In this document: one piece after another, positions 62,292-64,000 of the stretch
Numbering within the stretch: position 1 is the first letter of the stretch
Layout of the letters: each line of letters begins with the position of its first letter
Assembly: GCF_000346615.1 (NCBI RefSeq)
Contig: NZ_ANNU01000036.1
Span: 1-64,000 of the forward strand
From: Nafulsella turpanensis ZLM-10
Lineage (GTDB): Bacteria > Bacteroidota > Bacteroidia > Cytophagales > Cyclobacteriaceae
Length of the DNA stretch: 64,000 nt
Direction of reading: 5' to 3'
Position numbers and translations under genes: made by a program
Notes under the pieces: generated by a model
What the model saw: the letters and a program-made list of their open reading frames with translations, nothing else
The model's database searches: none
Told to the model about the DNA's origin: nothing

Positions 62292-63035
62292 ATGGAAGAA
62301 CTGCTAACCGCCAGCGGGCTTGTCAGCTTTTTATCGCTTACCCTCATGGAAGTTGTTCTGGGTATCGACAACATTGTTTTTATTTCCATTCTTGTTGCCC
62401 GTCTGCCCGAGGAACAGCAGGGGAAAGGCCGAATGATTGGTATCGGGCTGGCACTCCTTATAAGGGTGGCCCTGTTATTTGCTATCGCATGGCTGATAGG
62501 CGCTTCGGAACCCCTGTTTGAAGTATTGGGTATGGCCTTCAGTATCCGTGACCTCATCCTGATTGCAGGAGGATTGTTTCTGCTGTATAAAAGCACCTCT
62601 GAAATACACCACAAACTGGAAGGCGAGGAAGAGTCTAATAAGGAGGTAAAAGTAGTGAGCTTTAGCGGAGTAATCACTCAGATTGTCCTCCTGGACATCG
62701 TGTTCAGCTTTGACTCCATTCTTACCGCTATCGGTCTTGTAGATGATATTATGGTAATGGTGATTGCCGTAATTATTGCCATGGGCGTAATGCTTCTGGC
62801 TGCGAAGTCTATCAGTTCCTTTATTGAAAAGCACCCTACCGTAAAAATGCTGGCACTCTCTTTCCTGCTCCTTATTGGCGTGATGCTGGTACTGGAAGGT
62901 TTTGAAGTGCACATTCCAAAGTTTGCCATTTACTTTGCCATCTTCTTCTCCCTCTTCGTAGAGTTCCTCAACATTAGAACAAAAAAGAAGAAAGATGCAA
63001 AGCCGGTTCACCTGCACCAGCAGTACAAGGAATAA
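62292..63035 (+). CDS. TerC-family integral membrane protein
   Basis: A 247-residue membrane protein with seven or so helices. Family motifs are LTLMEVVLGIDNIVFISIL in the first helix and DIVFSFDSILTAIGL in the fourth, whose acidic residues likely bind a metal. TerC/Alx-type proteins export Mn2+ or help load metalloproteins; tellurite resistance is only one of their roles. No yybP-ykoY riboswitch is recognisable upstream. A strong terminator follows, so it is likely monocistronic. Confidence 0.93.
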   Translation: MEELLTASGLVSFLSLTLMEVVLGIDNIVFISILVARLPEEQQGKGRMIGIGLALLIRVALLFAIAWLIGASEPLFEVLGMAFSIRDLILIAGGLFLLYKSTSEIHHKLEGEEESNKEVKVVSFSGVITQIVLLDIVFSFDSILTAIGLVDDIMVMVIAVIIAMGVMLLAAKSISSFIEKHPTVKMLALSFLLLIGVMLVLEGFEVHIPKFAIYFAIFFSLFVEFLNIRTKKKKDAKPVHLHQQYKE

Positions 63036-63056
63036 GAATCAGATTATTTCTAACCT

Positions 63057-63094
63057 AAAGAGGCTGCCCTTTAACAGGGACAGCCTCTTTTTTT
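63057..63094 (+). terminator. Terminator after terC gene
   Basis: AAAGAGGCTG (63057-63066) pairs with CAGCCTCTTT (63081-63090), extended inward by CCCT/AGGG with one bulged A. A T-run follows (63088-63094). Confidence 0.9.
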
Positions 63095-63194
63095 ACACTG
63101 GGTGGGCAACTAAAATAAACGTTTAATATGGTTAAGACAGTAAAGAGCCTGGACAGAAATGCTTTACTACTATGATTTTATTCAACAGTAATGA

Positions 63195-64000
63195 TTAGTG
63201 GCTGGTGGCAGAATAGGTCTCTTTCTGCGGCATTTGCTTATACGGACTTTTCTTTTCCAGTTCATGGAAGGTTTTGACAAACTCCCGGGCTACCGCCTGC
63301 CAGTCGTACATTCTGGCCGCTTTCTCCCGGGGAAAAGGCTTTACTTCCTCCCCTTCCAGAATGGATTTAAATACTTCCGCCCACTGTTCATAATCGAAGG
63401 GCTCGATAAGTTTACCACACCCATTCTTCTCCAGCTCTTCAGCCACATTGGCTATTTTGGTTATAAGAACAGGGGTACCACAGGCAATGGCCTTCATGGC
63501 AGCAACAGGCCCCCCTTCTGAGATGGAGGTATGGACGAAAAGATCCGAAGCACAATAATGCCTCCGCAGGTCGTCGCCTGTTAAATAGCCGACAAAGCGA
63601 ATTTTATCCTGTGCCAGCAGGTCTTTTGCCTTTTCTTTTAAATAAGCTTCATATTCCGGTGTGCCATGACCGGAGACCAGCAGCAGGAAATCGTACTGTT
63701 TACTAAGGGGGGTCAGTACCTCCATTAGCTTGTCGAGCTGTTTAATAGGAATCAGCAGTGAGGAAGTAAAGAAAATTTTCTTGTCCGCAGGCAGGTTCAA
63801 GGCTTTACGGGCTTCCTGCTTTTCCATTGGTTTCCACACATCGAACTCACAGCCGGAAGTAAGCTTTTCAATCGGACCATCGTACATTTTTTCAAGGTCA
63901 TCGAGGTAAAAGCTGTTTTGTACCATTACCGAGTCAATGTTACCGATAAGCTTTTTAACTTTCAGGTGTTTCAGGTAATAACTAAGAGCAGCCGGCACAT
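63195..64000 (-). CDS. GT4-family glycosyltransferase, partial (cut at window end)
   Basis: The C-terminal 267 residues of a GT-B glycosyltransferase of family 4. Visible are KKIFFTSSLLIPIKQLDKL, RFVGYLTGDDLRRHYCASDLFVHTSISEGGPVAAMKAIACGTPV with the catalytic Glu (SEGGP), and the C-terminal closing helix. The family is about 370-400 residues long, so roughly 100 N-terminal residues lie beyond position 64000; the apparent GTG at 63998 is not the true start. It adds a sugar to a lipid or polysaccharide; a link to the first region of the window is not shown. Confidence 0.85.
   Translation of the reverse strand, partial: VPAALSYYLKHLKVKKLIGNIDSVMVQNSFYLDDLEKMYDGPIEKLTSGCEFDVWKPMEKQEARKALNLPADKKIFFTSSLLIPIKQLDKLMEVLTPLSKQYDFLLLVSGHGTPEYEAYLKEKAKDLLAQDKIRFVGYLTGDDLRRHYCASDLFVHTSISEGGPVAAMKAIACGTPVLITKIANVAEELEKNGCGKLIEPFDYEQWAEVFKSILEGEEVKPFPREKAARMYDWQAVAREFVKTFHELEKKSPYKQMPQKETYSATSH

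Noticed and set aside
1-64000. CRISPR array, prophage or intact insertion sequence
   Set aside because: No regular repeat-spacer pattern, transposase, integrase or phage gene was seen. Only the small palindromic element at 27495-27656 is mobile-element-like.

Overview
The window comes from the chromosome of a Gram-negative member of the Bacteroidota, most likely a Cytophagales-type bacterium. Supporting signs are start codons that mostly lack Shine-Dalgarno sequences, promoters of the TTTG / TAnnTTTG type, and families typical of the phylum (PD40-OmpA, DUF5687 permease, a Tricorn-like S41 protease, many lipoproteins). The assignment is inferred; no rRNA or taxon marker beyond rpsA is present.

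Positions 1-24,600 form a large surface-polysaccharide region. From left to right it holds an alpha/beta hydrolase, a polytopic membrane protein, a GMC oxidoreductase with a Tat-signal partner, and a compact four-gene operon (ubiA-like, dprE1-like, dprE2-like, HAD phosphatase). That operon encodes every step needed to make polyprenyl-phosphoryl-arabinofuranose from PRPP, the route known from mycobacterial arabinan synthesis. Next come a GT-C-like membrane protein, a secreted beta-helix protein and an MBOAT/SGNH acetylation pair. A minus-strand Wzx/Wzy operon follows (wzc-like, wzx, a 34-codon membrane microprotein, wzy, a half-length TolC-like protein, an OafA-like acyltransferase, a GT4 transferase), with a divergent GT2 and a SanA-like protein.

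Positions 24,600-34,300 are mixed. They hold a DUF922 predicted metalloprotease, an ArsR / nitroreductase / FrnE thiol-redox set with a palindromic operator, and a 162-bp palindromic MITE-like element. An orphan PhnD-like binding protein, a cold-shock gene and a decayed patch (histidine-kinase fragment, TonB-domain pseudogene with a 13-bp tandem duplication) follow. The stretch ends with a Ca2+/Na+ antiporter, a ppGpp-hydrolase-like HD protein, glutaminase and truA.

Positions 34,300-53,400 hold transporters and metabolism. These are an SLC12-type cotransporter, a PD40-OmpA protein, an MFS protein, a PLP decarboxylase, a fused 5-oxoprolinase with an Nramp-like transporter that lacks the metal-binding motifs, and a DUF5687/ABC exporter pair. 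Two DUF2382 stress proteins and an Xre-RES toxin-antitoxin module with a promoter-overlapping direct repeat follow.

Positions 53,400-64,000 hold a Tricorn-like protease, a thioesterase, a lipoprotein, CorA, tRNA-Cys(GCA), rpsA with a repeat-rich leader, a TerC protein and a GT4 gene cut by the window edge.

The most notable items are the arabinofuranose-donor operon (its DprE1 has Ala where the benzothiazinone-target Cys lies), the half-TolC and microprotein inside the Wzx/Wzy operon, the 5-oxoprolinase/Nramp-like pair, and the palindromic element. No CRISPR array, prophage or intact insertion sequence was seen.
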